NCBI GenBank assembly: GCA_038231495.1
Contig: JBBRLG010000003.1
Span: 1-41,125 of the forward strand
Direction of reading: 5' to 3'
From: JBBRLG01 sp038231495
GTDB lineage: Bacteria > Planctomycetota > Planctomycetia > Gemmatales > Gemmataceae
Length of the DNA: 41,125 nt
Below the pieces are notes generated by a model that had not been told where the DNA came from, searched no databases, and worked only from the letters and a program-made list of their open reading frames with translations. A program made the position numbers and the translations under genes. Below are positions 17,515-25,823 of the stretch, one piece after another (positions within the stretch are counted from its first letter, which is position 1; every line of letters begins with the position of its first letter).

Positions 17515-18933
17515 ATGGTCTTTAATTCGCTCACGTTTCTGGCCTTTTTCGCTGGCGTCGTGGTATTGCACCGTCTGCCGTTGCCGTGGACGGTCAAGAA
17601 ATTTAACCTCCTGGTCGCCAGCTACCTCTTCTACGCGGCGTGGAATCCGCCGTTCGTCCTGCTGCTGATCCTGGCTGCTGTGGTCGATTTCGTCCTCGCG
17701 CGGTGGATGAGCCGCTCGCAATCAACGACGGCGCGCCGCCTGCTCCTCGGCTTCAGCCTCATGCTGAACCTCGGCCTGCTCGGGTACTTCAAATACGGCG
17801 CGTTCCTGCTGGACACCTTTACCCAATTGCTCGCCGTCGCCGGCGTCTCGTACCGGCCCGCCGGCCCGGACATTGTTCTGCCGCTCGGCATCTCGTTTTA
17901 TACGTTTGAAACCATCTCCTACCTCGTGGACGTCTACCGAAGCCGCATCAAACCCTGGAATTCATTCCTCGATTATGCCCTCTTTCTTACCTTCTTCCCG
18001 CACCTCGTCGCCGGCCCGATTGTCCGCGCCGAGGATTTTTTGCCGCAATGCCTCACGCCGAAACAGGCGAGTGGCGGCCAGGTGGGTTGGGGACTTGCGC
18101 TCCTCGTCATCGGCTTGTTCGAGAAAACTTTCCTCGCCGACGACCTGTTAGCGCCGGAGGTCGATCGCGTCTTCAACGCGCCCTACGCCGCCAGTTTCGT
18201 CGACGCCTGGGTCGGCGTCCTGGCGTTCAGCGGCCAGATTTATTTCGACTTCGCCGGCTATTCGACCTGTGGCATCGGCGTCGCGCTCTGCCTCGGCTTC
18301 GTGCTGAAGGACAACTTCCGCTTCCCTTACGCCGCGGTCGGCTTCTCCGACTTCTGGCAACGTTGGCACATCTCCCTGTCGAGTTGGCTGCGCGACTACC
18401 TGTACGTGCCGCTGGGCGGCAACCGTGCAGGTCCGGTGCGCACTGCCGTCAACCTCATGCTCACGATGTTGCTGGGCGGCCTCTGGCACGGCGCGTCCTG
18501 GCGCTTCGTCGCCTGGGGCGGGCTGCACGGCGGCTACCTCATTGGCGAGCGGCTGTTGCGGCACGCCTGCGGCGGACGGGCGGGCCCGGCAAGCGGCGTG
18601 GCGGGTTTTGCCGCCGCCTTGGCGACCTTCGTCCTGGTGTCTATCCCTTGGGTTTTCTTCCGCGCCCAGTCGTTTTCGCAGGCGTTTCACCTCCTGGAAC
18701 AAATGGCACGACCGTCGCTGTCGCTCGGGTTGGCCTCGCGCACCCAGGTCGCCGTCGTGGCGGTGGTGACGGCGTTCATGCTCGTCGGGCAATGGCTGTT
18801 GCGCGATTCCAGTTTGGAGGCGGCGGCCGCGCGTCTGCCGTGGTGGGTCCGGTCGTTGGTCCTAGCGGTACTCCTCGCTTGTCTCGTCCTGTCTCCGGGA
18901 GACGATCGTGCGTTCATCTACTTCCAGTTCTGA
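17515..18933 (+). CDS. MBOAT family membrane O-acyltransferase (AlgI-like)
   Basis: A 472-residue multi-pass membrane protein beginning MVFNSLTFLAFFAGVVVLH, with LVASYLFYAAWNPPFVLLL, the characteristic DIVLPLGISFYTFETISYLV and FPHLVAGPIVRAEDFLPQ, YFDFAGYSTCGIGVAL, WQRWHISLSSWLRDYLYVPL and GGLWHGASWRFVAWGGLHG. The conserved MBOAT histidine is that of LWHG (about residue 325), and a second lies in LHG (about 337). These proteins move acyl groups, usually acetyl, across the membrane to an extracytoplasmic glycan, as AlgI does for alginate. ATG 17515 is preceded by AGGAGG at a slightly long distance; the upstream open frame overlaps the GT2 gene and is a shadow. It overlaps the SGNH-like gene by 26 bases. 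Confidence 0.93.
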   Translation: MVFNSLTFLAFFAGVVVLHRLPLPWTVKKFNLLVASYLFYAAWNPPFVLLLILAAVVDFVLARWMSRSQSTTARRLLLGFSLMLNLGLLGYFKYGAFLLDTFTQLLAVAGVSYRPAGPDIVLPLGISFYTFETISYLVDVYRSRIKPWNSFLDYALFLTFFPHLVAGPIVRAEDFLPQCLTPKQASGGQVGWGLALLVIGLFEKTFLADDLLAPEVDRVFNAPYAASFVDAWVGVLAFSGQIYFDFAGYSTCGIGVALCLGFVLKDNFRFPYAAVGFSDFWQRWHISLSSWLRDYLYVPLGGNRAGPVRTAVNLMLTMLLGGLWHGASWRFVAWGGLHGGYLIGERLLRHACGGRAGPASGVAGFAAALATFVLVSIPWVFFRAQSFSQAFHLLEQMARPSLSLGLASRTQVAVVAVVTAFMLVGQWLLRDSSLEAAAARLPWWVRSLVLAVLLACLVLSPGDDRAFIYFQF

Positions 18934-19939
18934 CGCCCGTTTGCCGTCCGGGCCTTGGGGGCGGACCTGGTGCGTCGCCGTTGTCGCCGTACTGCTGAGT
19001 CTCGGTGCCTACGAAATGGCCCTGCGCCACGCCGGCTTCACGCCCGCCCTGTGCGACAACGCTCAACTCTGGGTACTGGCGCGGGCAAACGTGAACCCCG
19101 ACGACCGCGACCAGGTCGTCCTGCTAGGCGCGTCGCGCATGCAACTCGACATCGATCTGGACGCCTGGGCCGACACCTTCGACGGCCGCAAACCGATTCA
19201 ACTTGCCGTCGCCGGCAGCCTTTTTTTGCCGGCACTCGACGACCTTAGCCGCGACGACTCTTTCCGGGGGGTCGCCGTCAGTAGCGCGATCGACGGCACG
19301 CTTTCCGGGCGGACGCACCTGTCGTTCCCGGAATTGCAGCGCGAGTACGTCCACGCTTACGAAACGCGCACCGCCATTGCTGAGCCGGAGCAACGGTTGC
19401 GCATGCTGGTGCAACAGCACGGCGCGTTCCGACTGGGAGCCTTGTCTCCGCGGGCGTTGCTGAAATGTTTGCTGGACGGGAAACGGCCAGTGCCGGACGA
19501 CGCCCTGACCCTTGCCGCCGACCGCTCCAGTCGCTGGGACTCGCAGCGGCGGACTTCAGCCGCGCTGTCGGACTTGCCGCGCGCGTTACTCGGGGAAGCC
19601 GAACAAGTGGACCGTACCATTGCCCGCCTCGAAGAGATGGTCGCGCGGATTCAGTCGCGCGGCGGGGACGTGGTTTTCCTGCGCCTGCCGTCGAGCGGTC
19701 CGACCCGCCAGGTTGAAAACACGGAATTTCCCCGCGCGGGGGAGTGGGACGCACTGGCGAATCGAACGAGGGCAATCGCGATCCACTTTGAGGATTACTC
19801 CGAACTCGCGCGCTACTCCTGTCCGGACGGGTCCCACCTCGACTACCGCGATGCCCCGCCGTTCACCCGGTCTGTGGCGGCACTCGTCAAGGACAAGTTG
19901 CGCGAGCGGGGCCGCGATCGGTCCGCACCGCCGCCGTGA
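18908..19939 (+). CDS. SGNH-hydrolase-like protein, probable O-acetylation partner of the MBOAT protein
   Basis: A 343-residue protein with one N-terminal membrane segment (CVAVVAVLLSLGAYEMAL, about residues 22-39), so the rest is likely extracytoplasmic. LLGASRMQLDID (about residues 72-83) looks like SGNH block I with its nucleophile Ser. DGSHLDYRDA (about 307-316) resembles the C-terminal Asp-x-x-His block. This is the arrangement seen in AlgJ/AlgX- and DltD-like partners of MBOAT proteins, which place the acetyl group on the glycan. The GTG start is inside the 3' end of the MBOAT gene with GGGAGA before it, so the two are very probably co-translated. Assignment is from the motifs and the pairing; overall similarity to AlgJ/AlgX was not checked. 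Confidence 0.72.
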   Translation: MRSSTSSSDARLPSGPWGRTWCVAVVAVLLSLGAYEMALRHAGFTPALCDNAQLWVLARANVNPDDRDQVVLLGASRMQLDIDLDAWADTFDGRKPIQLAVAGSLFLPALDDLSRDDSFRGVAVSSAIDGTLSGRTHLSFPELQREYVHAYETRTAIAEPEQRLRMLVQQHGAFRLGALSPRALLKCLLDGKRPVPDDALTLAADRSSRWDSQRRTSAALSDLPRALLGEAEQVDRTIARLEEMVARIQSRGGDVVFLRLPSSGPTRQVENTEFPRAGEWDALANRTRAIAIHFEDYSELARYSCPDGSHLDYRDAPPFTRSVAALVKDKLRERGRDRSAPPP

Positions 19940-20016
19940 GCGGGTAAAACCCATCGGCCAACCGGCATTTGGTGGGAAGACGCTCCCCCGCCATCTTCAC
20001 CGCATTTACCGAAGGC

Positions 20017-20137
20017 GGGTGTGGCAAATCTTTCGGGAGGGCTTTCTTCCGTAGGACGGGCTTCCAGCCCGTCCGTGTCCTCAGGACGGGCTTCCAGCCC
20101 GTCCTACAGCAGACCTCCCGAAAGTTTTGCCACACCC
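20017..20137. repeat. Nested palindrome: 24-base outer arms enclosing two identical hairpin units
   Basis: The outer arms are 20017-20040 and 20114-20137, reverse complementary except for one base. Inside, two identical 21-base direct copies (20054-20074 and 20084-20104) each fold into a 9-bp stem GGACGGGCT/AGCCCGTCC with loop TCC. The element fills most of the gap between the SGNH-like gene and the GT2 gene. It ends 13 bases before ATG 20151, just upstream of the likely ribosome binding site GAAGG. Confidence 0.88.
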
Positions 20138-20150
20138 CCGAAGGCCTGCC

Positions 20151-21122
20151 ATGACAACTGCGCTCGTTTCGGTCGTCACGGGCGTATATAATGGCGGACG
20201 CCATTTGCGCGCTTCGATGCGAAGCATCCTCGACCAGCAAGGGGTCGATTTCGAGTTCGTAGTCGTCAACGACGGCTCCACGGACGGCTCCGGGCCGATC
20301 CTCGACGAACTCGCGCGCTCGGACGCGCGGGTGCGAATCTTTCATCAAGAGAACCAGGGACTGACGCGGGCGCTCAAACGCGGCTGCGAAGCGGCCCGCG
20401 GCCAACTCATTGCCCGCCACGACGCCGACGACCTGTCCTTGCCGGGCAGACTCGCACGACAATGCCAACTGCTCGCGTCCGACGCTTCCCTGAGCATGGT
20501 GTCTTGTTGGAGCCGCGCCATCGGTCCGCACGGCGAGCCGTTGTTCGAGACCGTACGTCCGGCGGACGCGGCGGCAGCGACGGCGGCGTTACGCAACCAC
20601 GGCGACGGCCCGCCCGGCCACGGTTCCGTGATGTTTCACGCCGACGCCTACCGGCTGGCGGGCGGCTACCGGCCGGCGTTCCGGGTCGCTCAGGACTGGG
20701 ACCTTTGGCTGCGGTTGGTGGAACACGGCCGCATCGGCTACGTCCCCGACTTCTTGTATGCTTACCGCATTGAGGAACAGTCCATCAGCGCTCAACGTCG
20801 CGACCAGCAGCTCTGTCTGTACGACCTGGCGCGGCAAAGCGCGGCGGCGCGGTCGCGCGGCGACTCCGAGGAGCCTTGCCTGGCGGAGGCCGAGCGGGTT
20901 TCCGCCGAGCCGCCCCGCCCTACCGGCCGGTCCCCACTGGGCAACAGTTACTTCATCGGCAAGTGCCTCCTCGACCGCCGCGACCGCCGTGCTTTGAAAT
21001 ATCTGCGCCGCTGCGTGCGCCTCGCACCGTGGAACTGGCGCCACTGGGCCGCGCTGGCCGGGGCATCCCTGTTATGTCGAACCGCTGCGCCGAATGCTGG
21101 GGTTGTTCAGGACAGCCGCTGA
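20151..21122 (+). CDS. Glycosyltransferase family 2
   Basis: A 323-residue GT2 enzyme with VSVVTGVYNGGRHLRASMRS (about residues 6-25), FEFVVVNDGSTDGSG and RHDADDLSLPGRLARQ, whose DADD is the metal/nucleotide site. VAQDWDLWLRLVEHG (about 180-194) holds the acidic residues at the catalytic-base position and the ED/QDW-type motif. It probably adds one residue of the repeat unit. The start is ATG 20151 with GAAGG six bases upstream; an ATG 24 bases earlier would begin inside the palindromic element and is rejected. It converges with the minus-strand methyltransferase gene, 28 bases away, and no clear terminator hairpin is seen between them. Confidence 0.87.
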   Translation: MTTALVSVVTGVYNGGRHLRASMRSILDQQGVDFEFVVVNDGSTDGSGPILDELARSDARVRIFHQENQGLTRALKRGCEAARGQLIARHDADDLSLPGRLARQCQLLASDASLSMVSCWSRAIGPHGEPLFETVRPADAAAATAALRNHGDGPPGHGSVMFHADAYRLAGGYRPAFRVAQDWDLWLRLVEHGRIGYVPDFLYAYRIEEQSISAQRRDQQLCLYDLARQSAAARSRGDSEEPCLAEAERVSAEPPRPTGRSPLGNSYFIGKCLLDRRDRRALKYLRRCVRLAPWNWRHWAALAGASLLCRTAAPNAGVVQDSR

Positions 21123-21150
21123 GCTAAGACAGACGCGAAAGGGAAAGCGG

Positions 21151-21945
21151 TCAGGAGGCTGGTGCGGGGTTCTTATGAATCTGGAAGATTAACGCGCCGT
21201 TGCGCACAAAGAACTGCCTGAAACGAGTTGGATGGGAGAGGCAGGAATCACCCCGGGAAATGAACCAAAGAATGGCGTCGAACGGGTCCATCGAATTGAC
21301 GGCATCGGCGTCGGACATCCAAAAGTGCTCGTAATTCGGATTGAGTACGCCATAGGAAAAGCGGGTCGGGTTGCGAGAATACGTGGTAGTTAACCAGTGG
21401 AGCAATCGCCGGGGAAAGGCAATAATCGAACGATACGGCACGGAATCGCGAAGGGGAATCGAGGCTTTGATCAGTTTGCCAGGGAGGGCAAAATCCGCGT
21501 AGGGCCGAACCGGATAACCCTGTGCGGCCCACGGCCGACATTGCCAGGCGGGTGCGAGCGGTAAGAAGCCGTTCGGTTTCAATACGCGGCGCATTTCCTG
21601 CAACGCTTGTTCGGGCCCTGGCACGTGTTCCAAGACCGCGTAAGACCAGATCGCATCAAAGGTGTTGTCGGCGAAGGGGAGGGCGGTCGCCGAGCAGGCG
21701 AAAAAAGGCTTTCGCAAATCAGCGGCAACCGAGTTTGAGAGGTCAACACCCGTATAAGCCGACACCAGGTCTTGAAAAATGCCCCTGCCACAGCCGACTT
21801 CCAGGCAACTCTTGTCGTGCAGGGAATAGGTGTTGAGAAATTGCGCCAACGCGGGATAGAACGGATGGGCCTCCGCAGAAGTGGCTCGTTGTTTTCCTTT
21901 TTCGTAAAAGATGTGGTCGTAAAAATGCTGTGCTTTGGGGTCCAA
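21151..21945 (-). CDS. Class I SAM-dependent methyltransferase
   Basis: A 264-residue methyltransferase. LEVGCGRGIFQDLV (about residues 45-58) is the SAM-binding motif I, TGVDLSNS the acidic end of strand 2, TALPFADNTFDAIWS motif II and LEHVPGPEQALQEMRRVLKP the post-motif segment. It likely methylates a sugar of the glycan; the acceptor cannot be read. It is the only gene on the minus strand. The start is TTG (complement of 21943-21945), preceded on that strand by GGGAG with seven bases of spacing. By eye its base composition is clearly less GC-rich than its neighbours, and together with the reversed orientation this suggests later acquisition. Confidence 0.85.
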   Translation of the reverse strand: MDPKAQHFYDHIFYEKGKQRATSAEAHPFYPALAQFLNTYSLHDKSCLEVGCGRGIFQDLVSAYTGVDLSNSVAADLRKPFFACSATALPFADNTFDAIWSYAVLEHVPGPEQALQEMRRVLKPNGFLPLAPAWQCRPWAAQGYPVRPYADFALPGKLIKASIPLRDSVPYRSIIAFPRRLLHWLTTTYSRNPTRFSYGVLNPNYEHFWMSDADAVNSMDPFDAILWFISRGDSCLSHPTRFRQFFVRNGALIFQIHKNPAPAS

Positions 21946-22060
21946 AAGCCTACTCCCGTACAGCAGACACCGTAGTTGCGAACCAACAGTGAAGTTTGCC
22001 CCCGCCCGGTGCGCCTGTCAAGCGAGATGTGGCGGGGCCGGCCCGGTGCCCGAGTCTGCC
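21946..22060. other. Divergent intergenic region between the methyltransferase and GT2 genes
   Basis: A 115-base gap between two divergently read genes, so it should contain promoters for both directions unless transcription reads through. I could not pick out a convincing -35/-10 pair in either direction, and no strong palindrome is visible. Confidence 0.4.
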
Positions 22061-23029
22061 ATGAGCAACACTAAGCCAGCTGTGCCTCCCAATAGCCGCA
22101 TTTCGGTTGTCATCCCGACCTACAAGCGGGAGCGGATTCTCCTCGACACGCTCGACCTCGTCGCCGCGCTCCGGCAACCCGGCGACGAAATCGTTGTCAT
22201 GGATCAGACGCCGGCGCATGAGCCGCAAACCGAGGAGGGGCTGCGCCGGCTCGCGGCGGCCGGGACGATCCGCTGGTATCGCCGCGACAAACCGAGCCAG
22301 TGCGAGGCGATGAACGCCGCGGCCAGACTGGCCCGGGGAGACCTTTTCCTCTTCCTGGATGACGACGTAGTTCCATCGGAGCACCTCCTGGAGGCGCATC
22401 GCCAGGCCTTCGCTCGGGATGGCAACGTTGTGGCGACCGGCGGCCAGGTGTTGCAACCCTGGAACCCCGGCCCCGTCGCTCACGTTTCTGATTTTGGCCA
22501 CGACTTCAATACGGCCTACGACCAACCGTGCGACATCCTGGGGCCGATCGGGTGTAATTTCGGCATCCGGCGCACGACTTACTTCGCCGTCGGCGGCATG
22601 GATGAAAACTTCTCGGGGTCCACTTACCGCAACGAGGCCGAGATGAGTTATCGCATCTTTCGTCGCACCGGCGTCAAGGTGCGATTTGTGCCAGAGGCGG
22701 GGTTGCGCCACCTCAAGGCCGAAGGCGGCACCCGCGCGTTCGGCGCAAAGGACACCTGGGGCCACATCGGCGGCTCCATCGGCGACTACTACTTCGCCCT
22801 GCGCAGCCTGCCGTTCTTGGCCTGTTTGAAGCACACCCTGACGCGCTTCGTGCGCGCCCCGCTCAATCGCAACACCGTCCGCCACCCGTGGCTGATCCCA
22901 CTGCTGTTCCTGCGCGAAACCGTCGCCTGGTTCCGGGCCGTCGGCCGGGTGTGGACCCGGCCGAACAACTACATCAAAGACGCGGACTATTACGGCGTCA
23001 CCTCGCCGACCGGGCCGGTTCCGGTATAA
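22061..23029 (+). CDS. Glycosyltransferase family 2
   Basis: A 322-residue GT2 enzyme: ISVVIPTYKRERILLDTLDL (about residues 13-32), EIVVMDQTPAHEP, then FLFLDDDVVPSEHLLEAHR with the DDD metal motif (about 103-105). NEAEMSYRIFRRTG (about 195-208) has the acidic residues expected at the catalytic-base position. The C-terminal half contains hydrophobic and basic segments that could touch the membrane. ATG 22061 was chosen because the N-terminal residues just after it lead directly into the first GT2 strand; the longer frame from 21935 covers the divergent intergenic region. A 323-base non-coding stretch follows. Confidence 0.86.
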   Translation: MSNTKPAVPPNSRISVVIPTYKRERILLDTLDLVAALRQPGDEIVVMDQTPAHEPQTEEGLRRLAAAGTIRWYRRDKPSQCEAMNAAARLARGDLFLFLDDDVVPSEHLLEAHRQAFARDGNVVATGGQVLQPWNPGPVAHVSDFGHDFNTAYDQPCDILGPIGCNFGIRRTTYFAVGGMDENFSGSTYRNEAEMSYRIFRRTGVKVRFVPEAGLRHLKAEGGTRAFGAKDTWGHIGGSIGDYYFALRSLPFLACLKHTLTRFVRAPLNRNTVRHPWLIPLLFLRETVAWFRAVGRVWTRPNNYIKDADYYGVTSPTGPVPV

Positions 23030-23352
23030 TTGGCATTCTGCAAAGGTTGAGTACGGAATACTCTCGCCGGGTTGCCCGGACCCCACTACTCTCCTTGTCA
23101 GCGCCGCCGGCCTCCTGTTATACTTCCCGCGGCTTAGAATGACACAAGTGGTCATGTTGCTGCGCGACCCCCCGACGGATGAAAATGGGTCGAGGTTGTG
23201 ATCGTCTGTCCAGGCGATGGCCTATTTTCAGAAGAGCCCGAAGCGTAAGCGAGGGACGGTCCCTCGCTTACGCTTCGGGCTTGTGTCAAGTTGCCCCGCG
23301 CCGAGTATACAAACGGTTCGCCGATTAACCCGAAATTAGGCACATCGATCCA
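23030..23352. other. 323-base intergenic region upstream of wbpA
   Basis: No convincing gene on either strand. It contains a near-perfect 45-base palindrome (23236-23280). The section 23040-23160 is featureless to my eye. Because a long gap precedes the wbpA-led run of genes, a promoter is likely here, but none could be assigned. Confidence 0.5.
23236..23280. repeat. Perfect palindrome with 22-base arms and a 1-base loop
   Basis: The arms are 23236-23257 and 23259-23280, perfectly complementary. The inner part resembles the 7356/37664 repeat family in its AAGCGTAAGCGA segment, but the rest differs (GAGGGACG in place of CCGGAG). It has no T-run after it, so it is not a standard intrinsic terminator. 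Confidence 0.9.
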
Positions 23353-24678
23353 ATGCCCGACCAATTTCCGAATCTGCTCGCCAAGATCGAGGGCAAGACT
23401 GCCCGCGTCGGCATCATAGGCCTGGGCTACGTCGGCCTGCCGCTGGCCCACGCCTTCGCCAAGAACGGCGTTGCCGTCCTCGGCTTCGACGTGGACGCCA
23501 CCAAGGTCGAGAAACTGCAAGCGGGCCACAGTTACATCAAGCACATCTCCGATGCGATGGTCGCCGCCATGCGCGCCAGCCGTTTTGAGGCGACCGACCA
23601 GTTCGAGCGCCTCAGCGAGGCCGACGCCGTCCTCATCTGTGTGCCGACGCCGCTCACCGAAGCGCGCGAGCCGGACTTGACGTACATTGTCAATTCCGCC
23701 AACGCCATCGCCGCGACGCTGCGGCCCGGTCAGCTGGTCGTCCTCGAAAGCACCACCTACCCCGGCACCACGCGCCAGGTCGTCCAGCCGATCCTCGAAG
23801 CGACGGGCCTCAAGGCGGGCCAGGACTTCTTTCTTGCGTTCAGCCCCGAGCGCGAGGATCCCGGCAACCCCAACTTCTCGACGCCCACCATCCCCAAGGT
23901 CGTCGGCGGTTTGGAACCCCAGAGCCTCGAACTTGCCGCCGCGCTGTACGGCCAGGTCGTGATCCGCGTCGTTCGCGTCTCCTCGCCGGAGGTCGCCGAG
24001 GCGTGCAAAATTTTGGAGAACACGTACCGCGCCGTCAACATCGCGCTCGTCAACGAATTGAAGGTCATTTACAACCACATGGGCATCGACGTGTGGGAGG
24101 TGATCGACGCGGCCAAGAGCAAGCCGTTCGGCTTCCAGGCGTTTTACCCCGGTCCGGGACTCGGCGGCCACTGCATCCCGATCGACCCGTTCTACCTGAC
24201 GTGGGTGGCACGCAAACACGGCCTGACGACGCGGTTCATCGAGCTGGCCGGCGAGGTGAACACGTCCATGCCGCACTACGTCGTCGATCGCCTGGCCGAC
24301 GCGCTGAACGACCGCGGCAAGGCAGTGCGCGGCAGCAAAGTTTTGCTCCTGGGGATGGCGTACAAGAAAGACGTGGACGACCCGCGTGAGTCGCCCGGCT
24401 TCGAGCTGATGGAGTTGCTCCTCAAGAAGGGGGCCGTGGTCACTTACAACGACCCGCACATCCCGCGGCTGCCGCCGATGCGGCGCTACCCCGACTTGAA
24501 CATGGAAAGTCAGCCGCTCACGCCGGAAAACCTGCGGGCGCAGGACGCCGTCTTCATCGTGACGGACCACTCCGCTTACGACTGGCCGTCGATCGTGGCG
24601 AGTGCGGGTTTGGTGGTGGACAGCCGCAACGCGACGGCCAAGGTGACGGAGCACCGCGAGCGCATCGTGCGCGTCTGA
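23353..24678 (+). CDS. wbpA: UDP-N-acetylglucosamine 6-dehydrogenase (WbpA type nucleotide-sugar dehydrogenase)
   Basis: A 441-residue NAD-dependent UDP-sugar 6-dehydrogenase that oxidises C6 twice to give a uronic acid, most likely UDP-GlcNAc to UDP-GlcNAcA. The N-terminal Rossmann motif is GIIGLGYVGLPLA (about residues 20-32). SPEREDPGNPNFSTPTIPKV (about 171-190) and AKSKPFGFQAFYPGPG are typical of the WbpA branch. The catalytic Cys is in GPGLGGHCIPIDPFYLTW (about 269-286). LLLGMAYKKDVDDPRESPGF begins the C-terminal UDP-binding domain. The length is typical. It probably supplies the carboxylated sugar that the AsnB-type proteins at 11496 and 31949 could amidate; that link is inference. Confidence 0.92.
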   Translation: MPDQFPNLLAKIEGKTARVGIIGLGYVGLPLAHAFAKNGVAVLGFDVDATKVEKLQAGHSYIKHISDAMVAAMRASRFEATDQFERLSEADAVLICVPTPLTEAREPDLTYIVNSANAIAATLRPGQLVVLESTTYPGTTRQVVQPILEATGLKAGQDFFLAFSPEREDPGNPNFSTPTIPKVVGGLEPQSLELAAALYGQVVIRVVRVSSPEVAEACKILENTYRAVNIALVNELKVIYNHMGIDVWEVIDAAKSKPFGFQAFYPGPGLGGHCIPIDPFYLTWVARKHGLTTRFIELAGEVNTSMPHYVVDRLADALNDRGKAVRGSKVLLLGMAYKKDVDDPRESPGFELMELLLKKGAVVTYNDPHIPRLPPMRRYPDLNMESQPLTPENLRAQDAVFIVTDHSAYDWPSIVASAGLVVDSRNATAKVTEHRERIVRV

Positions 24679-24682
24679 AATC

Positions 24683-24765
<83 letters not shown>

Positions 24766-24783
24766 CCGAATGAGAGGACACTC

Positions 24784-25803
24784 ATGAAATACCTCGTCAC
24801 CGGCGGCTGTGGCTTCGTCGGCTCGCACCTGGCGGACTACCTCCTGGCCGCGGGCTACAACGTCCTCGCCCTCGATAACCTGGCCACCGGCTCTTACAAC
24901 AACATCGCCCACCTCGACGGCCACCCGCGCTTCGGGTTCCTCTTCGGCAGCGTGCTTGACCCCGACGTGGTCGGCGACGCGGTCCGCGGCTGTGACGGCG
25001 TTTTCCACCTGGCCTCCGCCGTCGGCGTCAAGCTCATCATGGAGCGGCCCGTCGAGACCATCGAGACCATTTTTCAGGGCACCGACACGGTGCTGAAGTT
25101 CGCCGCCCGCTACCGCAAGCGCGTGCTCATCACGTCCACGTCCGAGGTGTACGGCAAGTCCGAAGCGGTGCCGTTCCGCGAGGACGGCGACCGCCTCGAA
25201 GGCCCAACCACCAAGCACCGCTGGGCCTACGCTTGCGCCAAGGCGCTGGACGAGTTTTTGGCCCTGGCCCACTGGAAGCAGTCGCGCTTGCCCGTCATTG
25301 TTACACGGCTCTTTAACACCGTGGGTCCGCGGCAGACGGGACAGTATGGCATGGTGATCCCGACCTTCATCCGCCGGGCGCTGGCCGACGAGCCGATCGA
25401 AGTCCACGGCGACGGCTTACAGCGGCGCTGCTTCGGCCACGTTTTAGACGTGGTAGAGGCGCTGGCCGCCCTGATGCACTGCTCGCGGGCGTTTGGCGAG
25501 GTCGTCAACATCGGTTCGCAGGAAGAGCTTACCATTCTCGACCTGGCGACGCGAATCAAAGAAGTCACCGGCAGCCGGTCGGAATTGCGGATGATCCCCT
25601 ACAGCCAGGCGTACGGCGAGGGCTTTGAAGACATGCAGCGCCGCATCCCGTCGCTTGACAAGGTGTGGGACCTGATCCGCTGGCGGCCGCGGCGGCAGCT
25701 GGACGAAATTTTGCGCGACATGGTCCAGTCCCAGGGCGGCACGCCGGTCGCGCCCGCGGCCAACAACCGCCGTACCGCACCGACGCCTGTCCGAGCCGAG
25801 TGA
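24784..25803 (+). CDS. NAD-dependent epimerase/dehydratase (UDP-sugar epimerase or decarboxylase type)
   Basis: A 339-residue extended SDR. The Rossmann motif is VTGGCGFVGSHLADYLL (about residues 5-21), and the serine region is TSTSEVYGKS. The catalytic YACAK motif (about residue 150) follows GPTTKHRW, and RLFNTVGPRQTG is the family sugar-binding segment. The pattern resembles UDP-glucuronate decarboxylase and UDP-glucose/UDP-GlcNAc(A) 4-epimerase relatives. Lying just downstream of wbpA, it may act on UDP-GlcNAcA, but this is only positional inference. The ATG has AGAGGA six bases upstream, directly after the AT-rich repeat. It is separated by 20 bases from the GT4 gene. Confidence 0.88.
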   Translation: MKYLVTGGCGFVGSHLADYLLAAGYNVLALDNLATGSYNNIAHLDGHPRFGFLFGSVLDPDVVGDAVRGCDGVFHLASAVGVKLIMERPVETIETIFQGTDTVLKFAARYRKRVLITSTSEVYGKSEAVPFREDGDRLEGPTTKHRWAYACAKALDEFLALAHWKQSRLPVIVTRLFNTVGPRQTGQYGMVIPTFIRRALADEPIEVHGDGLQRRCFGHVLDVVEALAALMHCSRAFGEVVNIGSQEELTILDLATRIKEVTGSRSELRMIPYSQAYGEGFEDMQRRIPSLDKVWDLIRWRPRRQLDEILRDMVQSQGGTPVAPAANNRRTAPTPVRAE

Positions 25804-25823
25804 AGCTGCAAGGGGAAGAACGA

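Noticed and set aside
20054..20104. Two 21-base direct repeats as a CRISPR remnant
   Set aside because: Only two units with a 9-base gap, each a hairpin, and no cas genes; better explained as a palindromic element.
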